From: Marvania coccoides
Taxonomy: Eukaryota > Chlorophyta > Trebouxiophyceae > Chlorellales > Chlorellaceae
DNA length: 64,000 nt
NCBI GenBank assembly: GCA_963854735.1
Contig: OY978102.1
Span: 1,054,001 to 1,118,000, forward strand
Reading direction: 5' to 3'
Part shown: positions 1 through 10,930 of the stretch, piece by piece
Numbering within the stretch: position 1 is the stretch's first letter
Layout: every line of letters begins with the position of its first letter
Position numbers and translations under genes: made by a program
Notes under the pieces: model-generated
The model's input: only the letters and a program-made list of their open reading frames with translations
Told to the model about the DNA's origin: nothing
The model's database searches: none

Positions 1-197
1 CTGGCACCCCTGGAAACCCCGTTGAGGGCCCCGAGCGAGTGGTGGCGGCAGCGTTCACGGCTGAAATGGAGGGCGAGCTCAGCGTGGAGGCCGGGGATCG
101 GGTGAAGGTGCACTCGGAGGTGGGAGGGTGGGCGCGCGTGATGCGGGTCAGCGACGCCAAGGTGGGGCTGGTGCCCAGCTGGGCGGTAGCGGTTTAA
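1..197 (+). CDS. 3' end of an SH3-domain protein (5' part outside the window)
   Basis: Reading frame 3 is open from the window edge to a TAA at 195-197. The last ~50 residues look like an SH3 domain: an Ala/Phe start equivalent to the ALYDY strand, then ELSVEAGDRVKV (RT-loop side), GGWARV (the Trp that packs against proline ligands), and a closing VGLVPSWAV strand. SH3 domains bind proline-rich peptides and usually serve in membrane trafficking or the cytoskeleton. Only the C-terminal domain is visible, so the protein family cannot be named. The domain sits at the extreme C-terminus, as in many adaptor proteins. The frame and the SH3 pattern are seen directly; the ligand class is inferred from the family. 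Confidence 0.75.
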   Translation, partial: GTPGNPVEGPERVVAAAFTAEMEGELSVEAGDRVKVHSEVGGWARVMRVSDAKVGLVPSWAVAV

Positions 198-2129
198 TAT
201 AACGAAGTTTTTACTGTTTCCTTAGTTAAATTTCGAGGGAAAAGTGGTGTAAGGGAGGAAATGTGTCAGCAGCCTATTATACGCGTGTTTTTCTCCTCAT
301 CCCTGCTTGTTTTAAATAATTATGGTAAGAATGACTCTTTGGCTGCCGGGGAGCTTTTGGATCTGGAGGTAAAAAACTCCATTTTATTATTATTATTATT
401 AAATTAAGGAAGAAGAAAAAAGAGGGAGCGCTCAAGCAATATTTTTAGTAGTAGAAGTCGATTTTTTTGAAGTATGCACATGATAGATAAAGGGCATGAA
501 GGCATTTTTTCAATGATGAATGTCATGAAGAAAATGCGAGACGACAATCAAGGGAGAAGAGCATTATCTTTCACATGGCGCAGCCTAAACGTGAGCAGGG
601 GCCATGCGCACAAAACCTCATTCGTTGGGAAGGATTTCCGCAAGGGGAAAAGGGGAAAAGAAATGAATGGCAAACTGGTAAGGGAGAAGGACATTGCAGC
701 TAAACAAAAGCCGGGAAAAAGAAAGGCATATGAAATCTCTAGCGCTGTGTTGCTGGGAGGGGCTCTCAGTGGAGCAGAGCATTCAAACCATAAAGAGGGC
801 GTTCGTTTCTTTTTCTTGAGGGAAAAAGGGGGCAGTGCAGGGAATTTGACGAGGAGAGGGATGCAGAAAAAGCAAAACCGTCTGCGTCGGAGCCAGGGAA
901 AAAATCCTTGCCCAGAAAAAAAAATGTCGAAAAAGAAAGTGGATTACAACACTTTTGAGAGAGAAGGAACCTGCAGCCGGCCCTTGCTTGAGCCGCTTTT
1001 CAATGTAATGCAGTGCGACAATGGTGAGACGAAATGGAGAGTGTATTTAGCGGGCGCCGCTTTTTTTCTTCCAGGGCAATATGTCCCCAAAATCACGCAG
1101 CCGAAAAAAGAAAGGAAATGAGTTGTGGGGTGCTTGAGATAAGATGTGCGGCCGTGGGTGCTCGACTAATTTTCTGATTCGGATAGGAGGAACAACACAA
1201 AAGAAAGGGGGATGCGGGATAAAGGGGGGGGGCGTTGTGCTTAAACAAGAGAAAGAAAATGAAAAAGGAGATGTGAAGTGGGGCCGGTCGTTGGGGTTTC
1301 CGAATAAAAGGGGGCAAAATAATTAAACGCCCGCGCGCACCGATAAAGGAGGGTGGCTTAGGTTTGAACTGCGTCGTGTGTTGTTTGGTGTGTGTGTGTG
1401 TGTGAAGTGATAAATCGAAAGCAGACGGTAATCAAAGCTCAAAACTGTGTGCAATATATCGAAAGGTTGCGCAATTTTTCTCGTGGCGTGCCGGTATAAC
1501 GTAAAGTATAAGAGAAGGGGGCAAATTGTTTAAGACAAATGAAGGACGGAATCGACTGAAATTATAAACGAAATGGCCGTCAGCCATCGGCTCACACCAA
1601 ATAAAGAAAGAGAGATCATGTGGGGGAATAAAAACACAATAAATTGGGAGATGCTGCCAGGAAGAGTAGATAATCGGGGAAGTTCTTTCTGCCTGCCTAG
1701 CTAGAGAGAAGAAAACAGAGAACGCAGCAAATTTTCAGCAGCTTGGGGGGCTTGGGAGGAAAAACATCAGGGGGACGGGACCGAAAAGAAACCACGCCGT
1801 TACTTTCTCTCTCTAGCAGGCAGCCAGGCACAAATCGCAAAATAAACGAAGGAGACATGAATAAAAATTGGGCAAAAAAGGAGAGGACAATGAACTGAGC
1901 CTCTCCCTACCCAACACGGAGGGGGGGAAATTAAAGAATCGATTGCAGAAATATACTTTGGAGGAAGAATATCACACACGCGAGTCACTCCATCCACTCA
2001 CAATCTTCATTCGTGGGGGAGAAACGTTTTTTTAAGAGGGGAGGCTTCATTCTTTGAAAAATGGGGGAAAGGCCGTGGTTTGTGAAGACCAGGCGGAGAG
2101 GAGTTGAAAAGCAACAAAAAGGAGGGAGT
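198..2129. other. Long intergenic stretch, no gene recognised
   Basis: This 1.9 kb lies between the converging SH3 gene and the CCCH zinc-finger gene and is probably mostly 3' UTR of one or both. The + strand is strongly purine-rich, especially about 600-1320, so the strand transcribed by the zinc-finger gene is pyrimidine-rich. The longest frame (215 codons at 474-1121) is Lys/Arg-rich, low in complexity and matches no domain I know. I do not call a gene here. Confidence 0.6.
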
Positions 2130-4658
2130 TTAGTGTCCCCTGCCTTGCTGGGGCCGGAAAGGCGACTGGTGCAAGTTGGGGCCCTGCAGCGGGAATGAAG
2201 GGAAGGGGAGAAGGGCGAGATTTTTCAGAATTATTTTTCAGTAAAATTAGAAACAATGAAGAAAAACAACAAACTCCAATGTAATAAAATGATTCAATCC
2301 TATTAATATGCAGCTAAAAGTTACTTGAAAGAAGAGGTAAAAAAGAAATGCTTTTCAGAATCTAACTGACCTGGGGCAGGCCTGTTGAGCCCAGCATCCC
2401 CTCAGAGGAGCCTCTGTGAGGGAAGCTCATGGGGGCGTTGTTAGCCGCCTCCGCGTCCCCTCCCTTCAGCCCCCACTGACTCAGCGGGCCCAGCAGCGAG
2501 GCCACCCCACTGGTGTCATCGCCCATGCCGTACATTCCACTGCCGCCGCTGCCCTGGGTCGTAAACCCGTGCGCCGCAAACATCTGCTGCTGCTGCTGCT
2601 GCTGCTGGGCGTGCTGCTGGTACATGGAAGCGTGGTGCATCTGCATGCCCTGGCCGCCAGCGCCGGTGCCCTGGCCATTGTTGCTGGCGCCGCCCACGGC
2701 GATGTTGGCGGCCACCAGATTGAGGATGGCGGGGTGGATGCCCAGCGCGTCGGCGCCGGGGTAGCTCGCGGAGTAGGCAGCGGCGCCCGGGAACACCGAA
2801 GCTGCATAAGGGTTGCCGGCGGACGCCATGGCCACGGGAGCCTGCATCTGCCCCCCAAACCCGGCCAGAGCCGCGGCCTGGGAGAGGCGGATCTCGTCCA
2901 GCGACGCGCGCTGCTGCTGCTGCTGCTGGGCAGCGGCGGTGGCAAACGGCGTGGTGGCAGAAGCGTCGAGGGAGCCGCGCATGGGGGAGGCCACGCCGTT
3001 GCGCACGGCGCGGGTGGCGGTGGCGACGGTGGCGACGGCAGCCGCCGCCCCGGGGGGCGGCTTCTGCGGCGCCAGGCCCAGCTTACGGGCGACAGCGTTG
3101 GACATGCGGGGGCCGTGATTCGCCAGCATGGGCTGCTCGTTGATGGGGATGCCCGACATGGCAGCGGCAGCAGACGCCGACGCCGCCAAGCTCTGGCTCC
3201 AGTTCTGGTTGCTGCCTTTGGGGGAGGTCCCGTCCGCGGCGCCGCCGTCAGCGCCGGCAGTCGGGGCGGAAGAAAACTCGCCGCCAGCTCCAGCCAGGGG
3301 GGTGAGGCCATCAGATGCGGTGGGGGTGAGCGTCTCCGCGATGGTGAGGGGCTCGCCCGCACCGCCGGTGGCAGCGCCGGCGTTGAGCGTAGCATTAGAG
3401 GACCAGGCTTGGTGGTCTCCAGCGGCGTCCAGGGGAGGGGTGGAGGGGGAGTCGTCGCAGCCCGCGCCGGAGCCGTCGGAGATGGAGCCGTCGGCGGGGG
3501 AGTCGGAGAATTGCTGGCCGGCGCCGGCGCCCAGCAGGGAGGACGGCGCCATGTTCTGGTTGTGCGCGGAGGCGTTGGAGGAGGCGGTGCCGGTGCCGCA
3601 GGAGCTGGCGTTCAGCGCGGATGCGCTGCTGTGCACGCTGTGCATGCTCTGATCCTCTTGCATGTTGTTGTTGAACGCCTCTTCGGCGGCGGTCTGGAAC
3701 GACCGCCTGGCGGCGTCGCTCTCGCTGCGCTTCTGCGACGGCTGGTGCCCACCCTCCATGCTGCTGCCCTGCCCGTCGGTGGATGACCCGCCGCCGTTGC
3801 TGTTGGTCATCATTCCGTCGGATGGCTGCCGCAGCAACATCCCGGCGGCGGTGGTGGCGGGGGAAGCCCGCCCGTTGCCGCCCATCTCGGGCTCGCCACC
3901 CTCCGCCCACAGGTGCGTGGGCTGGCGCAGGTCGCACACGGAGTGCGCGAAGAAGCACACTGGGCGGCGGCAGTTGGGGCCCTCCTTGCACAGCTGCGTG
4001 CGGTACTTGGCAGGGTGCAGCCAGCACTCATACACGCCGTGGGAGTAGGGGCACACGTCGCCGCGCATACAGATGCCGCGCTTGTAGTCGGGGCAGGGCA
4101 CAGGCAGGTAGTTGGTGACGCGGGGGTCCCGGCGGCGGGCGTTCTCGGTGGGATGGGCGAACGGGCAGGAGCGCCAGTCGTGCACGTAGCGCTTGCTGCA
4201 GCGCGCCACCTTGAAGGAGAACATGCGGAACTCGTCGGAAGAGTACTCGGGGTCGTTGAGCTCGTTGGCAGAGTAGCACATCATCGCGTCATCTGTGGCC
4301 GGGCCGAGGTGGGCCATGGCGGGCAGACCGCCGCCGCCGCCCAGGTATGCCTGCGGAAGGGTGATTGAAAATTGATTAGGGTGTGGGACAGGGGGAGGGG
4401 AGGATATGATGGTTTCGAAGGGGCCGAAAATGTGTTCAAAGGAAAACGACTGGGTGGCCAGGGGCGGGGTCCGCCATGTGGCGCCGCCAAACCGAGCGCG
4501 ATATGCAAGGTAAAAGGGTGGTAAAGAGAATGCAAAAGGGCCGGCGGGGGCGGGCACGGCCTGGCGAGGCACCATAAAAAAATGTCATGCGATTTTTCGA
4601 AACGCGGGCTCACCTCCTCCAGCCCTGCCAGAACGTTCTGATAGCGCATACTGTCCAT
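2130..4658 (-). CDS. CCCH tandem zinc-finger protein, plant RR-TZF type
   Basis: Exons (minus strand): 4614-4658, 2371-4350, 2130-2183, giving 692 aa. An N-terminal arginine-rich/RR region (CSKRYVHDWRSCPFAH) precedes the two plant-type fingers C-x7-C-x5-C-x3-H and C-x5-C-x4-C-x3-H near residues 115-150. The C-terminal ~500 residues are low-complexity, with Ala/Ser/Gly tracts and two CAG-encoded polyglutamine runs (one near 2584-2607 on the + strand). RR-TZF proteins bind RNA and move between nucleus and cytoplasmic granules, commonly promoting mRNA decay. Exon 1 is short, MDSMRYQNVLAGLEE, ending at a clean GTGAGC donor. The long exon would otherwise stop at a TAG inside CAG|GTCAGTTAG. A strong acceptor (CCGCTGCAG) near 2184 in the same phase gives a 17-residue last exon, which I prefer. 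Stopping at 2362 is the alternative. Confidence 0.85.
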
Positions 4659-5009
4659 ACTCAACGAAATAAACCCGCGTTCAGGTCGCTCCACAGGCCT
4701 AAGAATCAAAACTCGAATGTCGCTCTCGCCTTTACTGTGACATGGTGCACGGGCGTTGCAGAAGTTCAAAAGGCTGGAATCAGGGAGTATCAATTGTTAT
4801 TAAATGTTTAACCTGAGAAAGCTTAGCGCTTTTTTAATACAAAAGCAAAGAACAAATCTAAGACGAAGATATTTCGAAAAGAAAGAATTTCATTTTTTTT
4901 GATTCAGTGAGATTTTGCATCATTCAAATCATCAGTTTCCAGGGGAGCTTTTCGGCACACACAAAAAAAAATGGAATTAGTCGCCAGCAGCGTCCACATA
5001 CAGCCGACA

Positions 5010-5580
5010 TCACTTCATTGGCCCACAATAGCAGCGTCTGTTTGCTCGTTTTTCGGCGATGATGGGTGTTGGCAAGAAGTCTACGTGGAGACCGGCCAGC
5101 CTGCAAAACACGCGCGAGTTGAGCCTAGAGTTCCTCCATGAGGCGTGACGCGAGATACAGCGGGTCAAAGTCGTAGCGAGAGCTGCCAGCCCCCACTCTT
5201 CTGCAATTGCAGTCGCCGTTGCAATGGGGACGGTCTGCCCCACGCCATGGACGTGCGTTGCGCTCGCCCTGAGCTTTTGGCTGGCCAAAGTGTGGCCAGC
5301 TGTAGCTCGCCTGACTCTCCAGCGCTGTTGGAGGTCTCTTAAAATGGGATACACCTCGTCTGCAAATACTCCGCAGGCTGCCAGGGCAGCGTGCCATGGC
5401 TTACAGCGGCGCTCTACGATAAATGCTGTGCATTCAGCCATTTGACGAGATCTTTTCTTTCCACCGTATTCTTTGAAGTTTAAGATTTCAAAGCAATCCT
5501 CAGGCGTCAACCATTGGGTGTGCGAGTGTTTTGAAGCTCGAAATTTCTTAGCACGGAAAGGTCCCACCCAATTGGGAAGC
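5010..5580 (-). CDS. Possible gene of unknown function
   Basis: A minus-strand frame stays open for about 190 codons. It contains no low-complexity sequence and reads like a globular protein (for example LTPEDCFEILNFKEYGG and WHAALAACGVFADEVYPIL). The first ATG in frame is at 5441; the frame continues upstream to about 5579, so an upstream exon is likely. A candidate acceptor (GTGTTTTGCAG, near 5101-5111) lies inside the frame, so the true 3' end may be spliced. I recognise no domain. It could be an orphan gene or the remnant of one. Neighbouring frames at 5.8-6.4 kb also look partly coding but I could not join them with confidence. Confidence 0.3.
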
Positions 5581-5787
5581 TGCTATCGCAGCTGGGCTGC
5601 GGTTTTGGGGTTGCTGGCACCCCAAAATTTGTTTTGTACATAAAGCACTTATGTCGGGGGGGAATCTTGAAGATTTTTGGAGTCGTTTATTGGATGCCTG
5701 AATGCAGTTTAATAAGGAGGGTTGCTGCGGCAACGGCAATACATGTATGGATGCTGTCTACAGTTGCCTCCAGGACTCGACTAGTTA

Positions 5788-6081
5788 TCATGTGTTGTGG
5801 GAGGGTTGCACAGCGGTGCTGGCGGGCCAAAAAAAAAAAAACAATGCTACCAAGAACGCAGTTTTCTGGCACGCTGCTTACTTCGCACGATTTTGAGGGC
5901 TTCCGAGCGTCAGGAGCAAGACGAAACAGCGAGCTTTCAAATTTCACCTGCTGCTCATCTGATTTTTCACATCTTGATGTAAACGATCAAGCTCAGCCAC
6001 CTCACCGCCTTCAGCAGCGCATTCTAGAGAGTGAACGCGAAGCATGGCATTTTCGCGTTTTGCACGCTTGTACGCTTGTAC
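5788..6081 (-). CDS. Possible coiled-coil protein fragment, gene structure unresolved
   Basis: A minus-strand exon at 5948-6081 begins after a TAG acceptor and encodes a basic then heptad-like stretch (YKRAKRENAMLRVHSLE, then EVAELDRLHQDVKNQM). It ends at AG|GTGAAA. A T-rich tract and CAG acceptor lead in matching phase to a short last exon 5788-5818 encoding TAVQPSHNT and a stop. The basic-plus-heptad pattern recalls bZIP-like or other coiled-coil proteins, but no signature is complete. I could not identify the upstream exons. On the opposite strand a frame ending at 6408 is also plausible, so the orientation of this locus is uncertain. Confidence 0.25.
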
Positions 6082-6115
6082 CTACATTTTCATGGCGCAA
6101 TTAGCAGGCGTGGGC

Positions 6116-6408
6116 AAGATGCCATCGGCGAAGGTGAGCGACAGGCCTACAGCCAAGATACAATCGTTATGCCTGGAAATTGCCTGTGGACGTTGAAAAC
6201 GAAGGAGAACACTAGCAATTTTCTTTCTGCGGAAGATGTCGGGTCCATGACCGAGATTTTTGAAATCGTCATCACAGCGAAACAGCTGTGGTGCTGTCTC
6301 GCACTGCGGGATCCGTGCATGGTCAAGCTAGGAGAACCAGCCAGCTCTGCTGGCGAGCTGGAGCTGCGCGATTTGCGCAGGAAAGCGCAGACTGCGTCCC
6401 AACAGTAG
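6116..6408 (+). CDS. Possible C-terminal exon of an unknown gene
   Basis: A plus-strand frame that ends at a TAG at 6406-6408 reads like protein (for example EDVGSMTEIFEIVITAKQLW, then ELELRDLRRKAQTASQQ at the C-terminus). It lies 230 bp upstream of the first carbonic anhydrase start and overlaps the possible minus-strand coiled-coil exon nearby. I see no family signature and no convincing upstream exons. It may be a false open frame; it is listed because its composition is better than that of the opposite-strand frames here. Confidence 0.2.
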
Positions 6409-6641
6409 TGCTCGTTGTGCCATTACACTGAGCACTCCTAGTCTACCTTAACGCATTTTGAGCCATGTATCCGTGCTTTTTAACAGTGATACATGCATTT
6501 TGAAACCCCCAAAGTCACCCCCGAGATCTGCGGCAGTTAATTTGGTTGTCGATCTTTGTACGCAAAAATATTTACAGCGACCCACAATCTTCTCGGGCTC
6601 ATTCCGCCCTCCTCGCCCCTCAACTATACATATTATCAACC

Positions 6642-8023
6642 ATGACCTCGTCGGCCCGCGCTCTGTGCGTCCTGGCGGTCCTTGCTGCCGTCTTTCATCC
6701 AGCCGCTGCCTGTGGCCAGCAATTTTTCGGTGCCAAGGCCTCCGGCGCCCGCCGCCTTCTTGCAGAACCAGAGGCAGAACTCCCCCCCGCGTTCAACTAC
6801 CACCACCATGGCTACGACTGGCCTGGCCTGTGCAGCGACGGCCTGCTGCAGTCCCCCGTCGCCATTGCCACCGAGGAGGCGAAGAAGCTGAGCATGAAGA
6901 GCATTCGGCTGGATTTCGGCGTCGCCAAGGGGCTGAAGATTATCAACACTGGGCACTCCGTCCAGGTTAGTAGTATTGCGCACTCTTCTTCAATGTTATA
7001 ATTCCAAATACCATTCATTGTTAAAATTACTGACACAAACCAACATCTGCTCTTCTAATTCAAATTCTGGCAGGTGGAGTGGGACGAGCTCTCCGGGAAC
7101 AAGGCCCGCATTCCCTCGCGTGGCATGTGGCGCACCAAACTTGATGACACCGTCGCCATCGAGCCTTTCCAGATGCATTTCCACAGTGAGTTGGGCATTT
7201 TTTTTCATTGTGTTGTATCATGTGGAAGGAAGAACGTACCTCACTTTATTGCTCCATTTTTTTTAACTCGGCGTTTCACTCATTTCTATTTCTTTCCTCC
7301 TATAGCCTCGTCAGAGCATGTGGTGAACGGAGTTGAAGCTGCAGTTGAGCTGCACCTGACCGCCAGGGTGGATCCCACCGCCCCCGACGTGCCCAATGAG
7401 TGCAACGACCCCAAAGACCCCTGCCTGGCTATGTTTGCCATCATGTTCTCGTTTGATGACTTCCCGCTGCGCGCCAAGAATCAAACCAGCACCGTCTCCC
7501 GTGCGTTCGACACCATCACGGCCGAAATCCCCGACACCATCGGCAAAGAGGTGCGCGAGTTTTGCGTGAAGCCCTCTTTAGTAAACTAGCCAGCTTGTCT
7601 TCTGGTCTGTTTTGTGGAGCGGCAGGCCTCATCTGGGAATTCACACCTATTTTTTTGCTCAACGCTTTCTAAAACACAAATTTGCAGGGCGCCACCTCCC
7701 TACCGGATGCCACATTTGACCTCAACTCGCTGCTCCCCGACGGCAGCCCTCTGGCGTGGTACCGCGGCTCGCTGACCACCCCTCCCTGCTCCGAGGGCGT
7801 CAGCTGGCACGTGTTTACTAAAGAAAGGAGGGAGCTGGCGGGCAACCACCTGAACTTGCTCAAGGCTGCCATGGCCACCACCGTGATTGAGCTGCCCGAC
7901 TGCGAGGTCAATGGGCTCAACGTGCCGTGCAGGGTCCAGAGCGGGGCTCGCACCAACAACCGGGGGCTGCAGCGCCTCAACGGCCGCCAGGTGTACGTTG
8001 GCTCCATCGATGAGGAGGAGTGA
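6642..8023 (+). CDS. Alpha-type carbonic anhydrase, secreted (copy 1)
   Basis: Exons 6642-6965, 7074-7185, 7306-7550, 7688-8023; 338 aa. It catalyses CO2/bicarbonate interconversion. A signal peptide (hydrophobic core ALCVLAVLAAVF) is followed by an alpha-CA domain. The QSPVAI motif is present, the zinc ligands lie in MHFH and in VELHL, Glu106 is in SSEH, and the Thr199 loop is SLTTPPCSE. The C-terminus NNRGLQRLNGRQVY is typical. Secretion suggests a periplasmic or luminal role in inorganic-carbon supply, as in the algal carbon-concentrating mechanism; this is inferred. Copy 2 begins 1.07 kb downstream in the same orientation. Introns 1 and 3 are at the same positions as in copy 2. The intron inside FH/TSSEH is unique to this copy. 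A TGTAA motif, the usual green-algal poly(A) signal, occurs at 8207-8211. Confidence 0.95.
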
Positions 8024-8210
8024 TTGTTTTCAAAGTCGCCTTTATGGGGAAACAACGTTTTACAACACCGACATCCAGAATTTATATTAAATTATTTTCT
8101 CTCCCTGAATTTTTTTTAGCATTAATATATTTTCACTTACGGCACCGCATCGTTTCGCTTCTTACTTATATTTTGAAGTCCTCCCGTTTTTCCTCACGAA
8201 GATTCATGTA

Positions 8211-8239
8211 AAACCTCCAAACCTCCAAACCTCCAAACC
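8211..8239. repeat. Short tandem repeat, 8-bp unit AAACCTCC
   Basis: Three complete AAACCTCC units and a partial fourth lie just past the likely poly(A) signal of carbonic anhydrase copy 1. It is a simple repeat; no function is apparent. Confidence 0.85.
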
Positions 8240-9091
8240 ATGCAGCTTGACTTTTTTCTTTTTCTTCTCCCGCTTCTTTCTGGCATATCACCTTCCTGTG
8301 CTCTATTCAGTTGTTTTTGTTTGACTGCGATGTGATGCTGAAATTCATCATTATTTAAAGACCCAGTTACTGAATACAGTAGAGGTTTCAAGGTTTCGAA
8401 GAAGTAAAATTATTTTAGAATTAAAAGATATGGCTTCATTGGGGGTGTTACCTTACCGGTTCTCTATCTATGACTCTACTATGTCGGGGCTGGTTTACTA
8501 TATGTATAAAGAAAGTTGTGTCATCGATGTAACAGACTTAGACCTGTTCCCCCTAGTTTAATACCTTCAGTTATCATTTTAATTAGTTTCATTGGTAACC
8601 CCCTTTTGGGTATCAATTGGTATCCTTCCTTCGGGTGGGCCCCCCCGGGGCCCCATCTCCGTTGGTCCCCCCCCCCAATCCTCCAGTACGAGTCTGACTG
8701 GCACTACATCTAAATGGGAAAAAAATCAGTCGGATTTTGGAGTTAATTTGATACTTAAATTACTAGTTATCCAACCAGTCCTTGCTAGTTATCCAGCCAG
8801 TTCAAAAGTGCAAATTGACTAGTTACAAAGTAACAACTCAGAGATCGTTACAATCGATGAAGCCACCATGAGTGTCCCCACTCATCACCTTCCGTTGGAG
8901 GATTATTTACTGCTTTTTAATTATGATCAACAGCATCTTCGTCATATTTATTCTTTTTAAGGCCGGGCACATTGCTTCTTGACATAATCCCACCTCATTA
9001 CAACCATCACCGCCTGATTTAAAGGGGCCTGCCTTTCTTTGAATCTCTACAATCCATTGCCTGCAATCAATCCAAGCTCAAAACGACAACT
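8240..9091. other. Intergenic spacer between the two carbonic anhydrases
   Basis: The spacer is AT-rich, with an interior block (about 8430-8870) that looks unlike the rest of the window. It holds a GC palindrome (GGGCCCCCCCGGGGCCCC, near 8637-8654), a C-run near 8668, and two imperfect copies of CTAGTTATCCAACCAGT at about 8762-8802. No open frame looks coding. The copy 2 promoter should lie in the last few hundred bases. Confidence 0.5.
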
Positions 9092-10427
9092 ATGCGTGTC
9101 TCTACCGCCGCTAGCGTATGTTGTTTGGCCGTGATGCTGGCAAGCGTTCGCGGGTGCGCTCATCATTATTTCGGCGAACAAGCCTCTACAACGGCACCGA
9201 TCCGCCGCCTGCTGGCCGAGGGAGCCCCAGCCGCCTGGAACTACCATCAGAATGGCGCTGACTGGCCTGGAACGTGCAATTCGGGGCGTCAGCAGTCACC
9301 TATTGCCATCGCTATGTCGGCAACCAAGAAAATGGACAGCATGCCCAGCATGGAGGACCTAAAGCTGGAATTTGGCGTTGCCCGGGGCATCAAAATCATC
9401 AACACCGGGCATGCTTGCCAGGCAGGTCGCCATTCTTCACTCTCATGCCGGTATATGGGGGGGGGGGATTGATTCGAGCTTTATTTTTTGCAGGTTGAGT
9501 GGGACAGCCTCACTGACAGCGCCGCCCGCATTCCCTCTCGCGGAATGTGGGGCACCGACCGTGAGGCCATTGTTCCTATTGTCCCTTTTCAGTTCCACGC
9601 GCACAGCGCCGCCGAGCACGTCGTGAACGGGTTGCTGGGGCCAATCGAGGTGCACCTGGTGACCAAGGTCGACGATAAGGCTGCTGACGCGCCTGCACAG
9701 TGCAAGGACCCCCTCAAGCCTTGCCTGGCTGTGTTCGGCGTGGTTTTCACTTTCAACGACTTTCCAATGCGCAACCAAAACAGCAACGCGGTGTCTCGAG
9801 CATTTAATTATATCCTTGACAACATTCCTCAGGTCGTGGGCAAGGAGGTAGGTGTTGTTGCTGTATAGAGGAATGACTGCGAACGTTTGGCAACGGCAGC
9901 ACTCACCCAATTGACTACGTTTTACAGGGCGCTATTTCTTTCCCCAAGAAATCACTCAACCTTAACCTGCTCCTCCCCCAAAACAGCACCATCGCCTGGT
10001 CAGTTACCCCGGTTGCTTATAGTTTTTCTTGCCGTTCTCAGCACCGAGCGAACGTCAAAGACAGCAACTGCCGCCACAAAATGACTTATTCTGAGCCAAT
10101 TAAAATCAAATGACTGCCCATCTCTTTCGTCTTCTGTTCTTCAGGTACCGTGGATCCCTCACCACCCCTCCCTGCAGCGAGTCTGTCTCGTGGCACGTCT
10201 TCACCACGCCCCGTCCGATGCTGACTTCTCGCCAGCTGGACACTCTGCAGTCCGCCATGGCGACTACCATACAAGAAGCTGAGTGCGAAATGAATGGGCA
10301 GAGCGGTTTATGCGAAGTGCAGAGCGGCTCTCGCACCAACAACAGGGGGCTGCAGCGCCTCAACGGCCGCCAAGTCTACTCTATTGATACCGCCAACAAT
10401 GAATTTTCCAAGACTGTGAAGTTCTAG
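9092..10427 (+). CDS. Alpha-type carbonic anhydrase, secreted (copy 2)
   Basis: Exons 9092-9421, 9494-9847, 9928-9998, 10145-10427; 345 aa. It has the same plan as copy 1: an N-terminal signal peptide (SVCCLAVMLASVRGC), an RRLLAE segment, then the alpha-CA domain. The zinc ligands are in FHAHSAAEH and VEVHLV, and the SLTTPPCSE loop is conserved. The C-terminus extends about seven residues beyond copy 1. Intron 1 needs a GC donor (CAG|GCAGGT), because using the nearby GT would bring a stop into frame. The FH/TSSEH intron of copy 1 is absent, and an extra intron splits IAW from YRGS. The pair is clearly a tandem duplication that has diverged in intron content. A TGTAA motif occurs at 10674-10678. 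Confidence 0.95.
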
Positions 10428-10930
10428 AAGCTTTTAATAAGCGCAATTAACAGAATTTTCAAATTTATGTCACACGCACGGTTTTCCCCCAAAAGTTTTT
10501 TCCTCAATACTTAATTTTCCCATCCATTCAAGCAATAATTATCAAAAACTGAATTTTGAAAACTGAACAGAGTGCACATGAAAAAAACGAGCCGCAAAAA
10601 TGCTTCAGCGGCGGCGTTGCAGCATTTTTCATCTTAAAAGTCAATATGCATGCTTCGTATGCTTATTTTAACCTGTAAATAATAAATTATTCTAGTAGTA
10701 GTAGTAACGTTGCTGTGCCATCCCATCCGGGCAGAGTTAGGGCACCGACAGCGGCAACCTCATGCTGCCCACTCCTATATCCCACGCCCAGCTGACCCTT
10801 TCGCTGTATTACCCCACTGCATATTTCACTATATAAATTGCATTTTTTCTTCTATCATCATTGTTTATCGCATTTTTTCAACAACGAAGTAACCAAAGAG
10901 CACGAGCCCCCCCTTCTTTCTTATTATTTT
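10428..10930. other. Convergent intergenic spacer
   Basis: AT-rich 3' sequence between carbonic anhydrase copy 2 and the PDAP1-like gene. It contains the TGTAA of copy 2 and a short TAG triplet repeat near 10693. No coding frame is supported. Confidence 0.6.

Noticed and set aside
474..1121. 215-codon plus-strand frame after the SH3 gene
   Set aside because: Its Lys/Arg-rich make-up follows from the purine-rich DNA; there is no domain, no splice context and poor coding composition.
2416..3786. 456-codon plus-strand frame antisense to the CCCH gene
   Set aside because: It mirrors the GC-rich, repetitive zinc-finger exon and consists of Gly/Arg/Ala low-complexity sequence.
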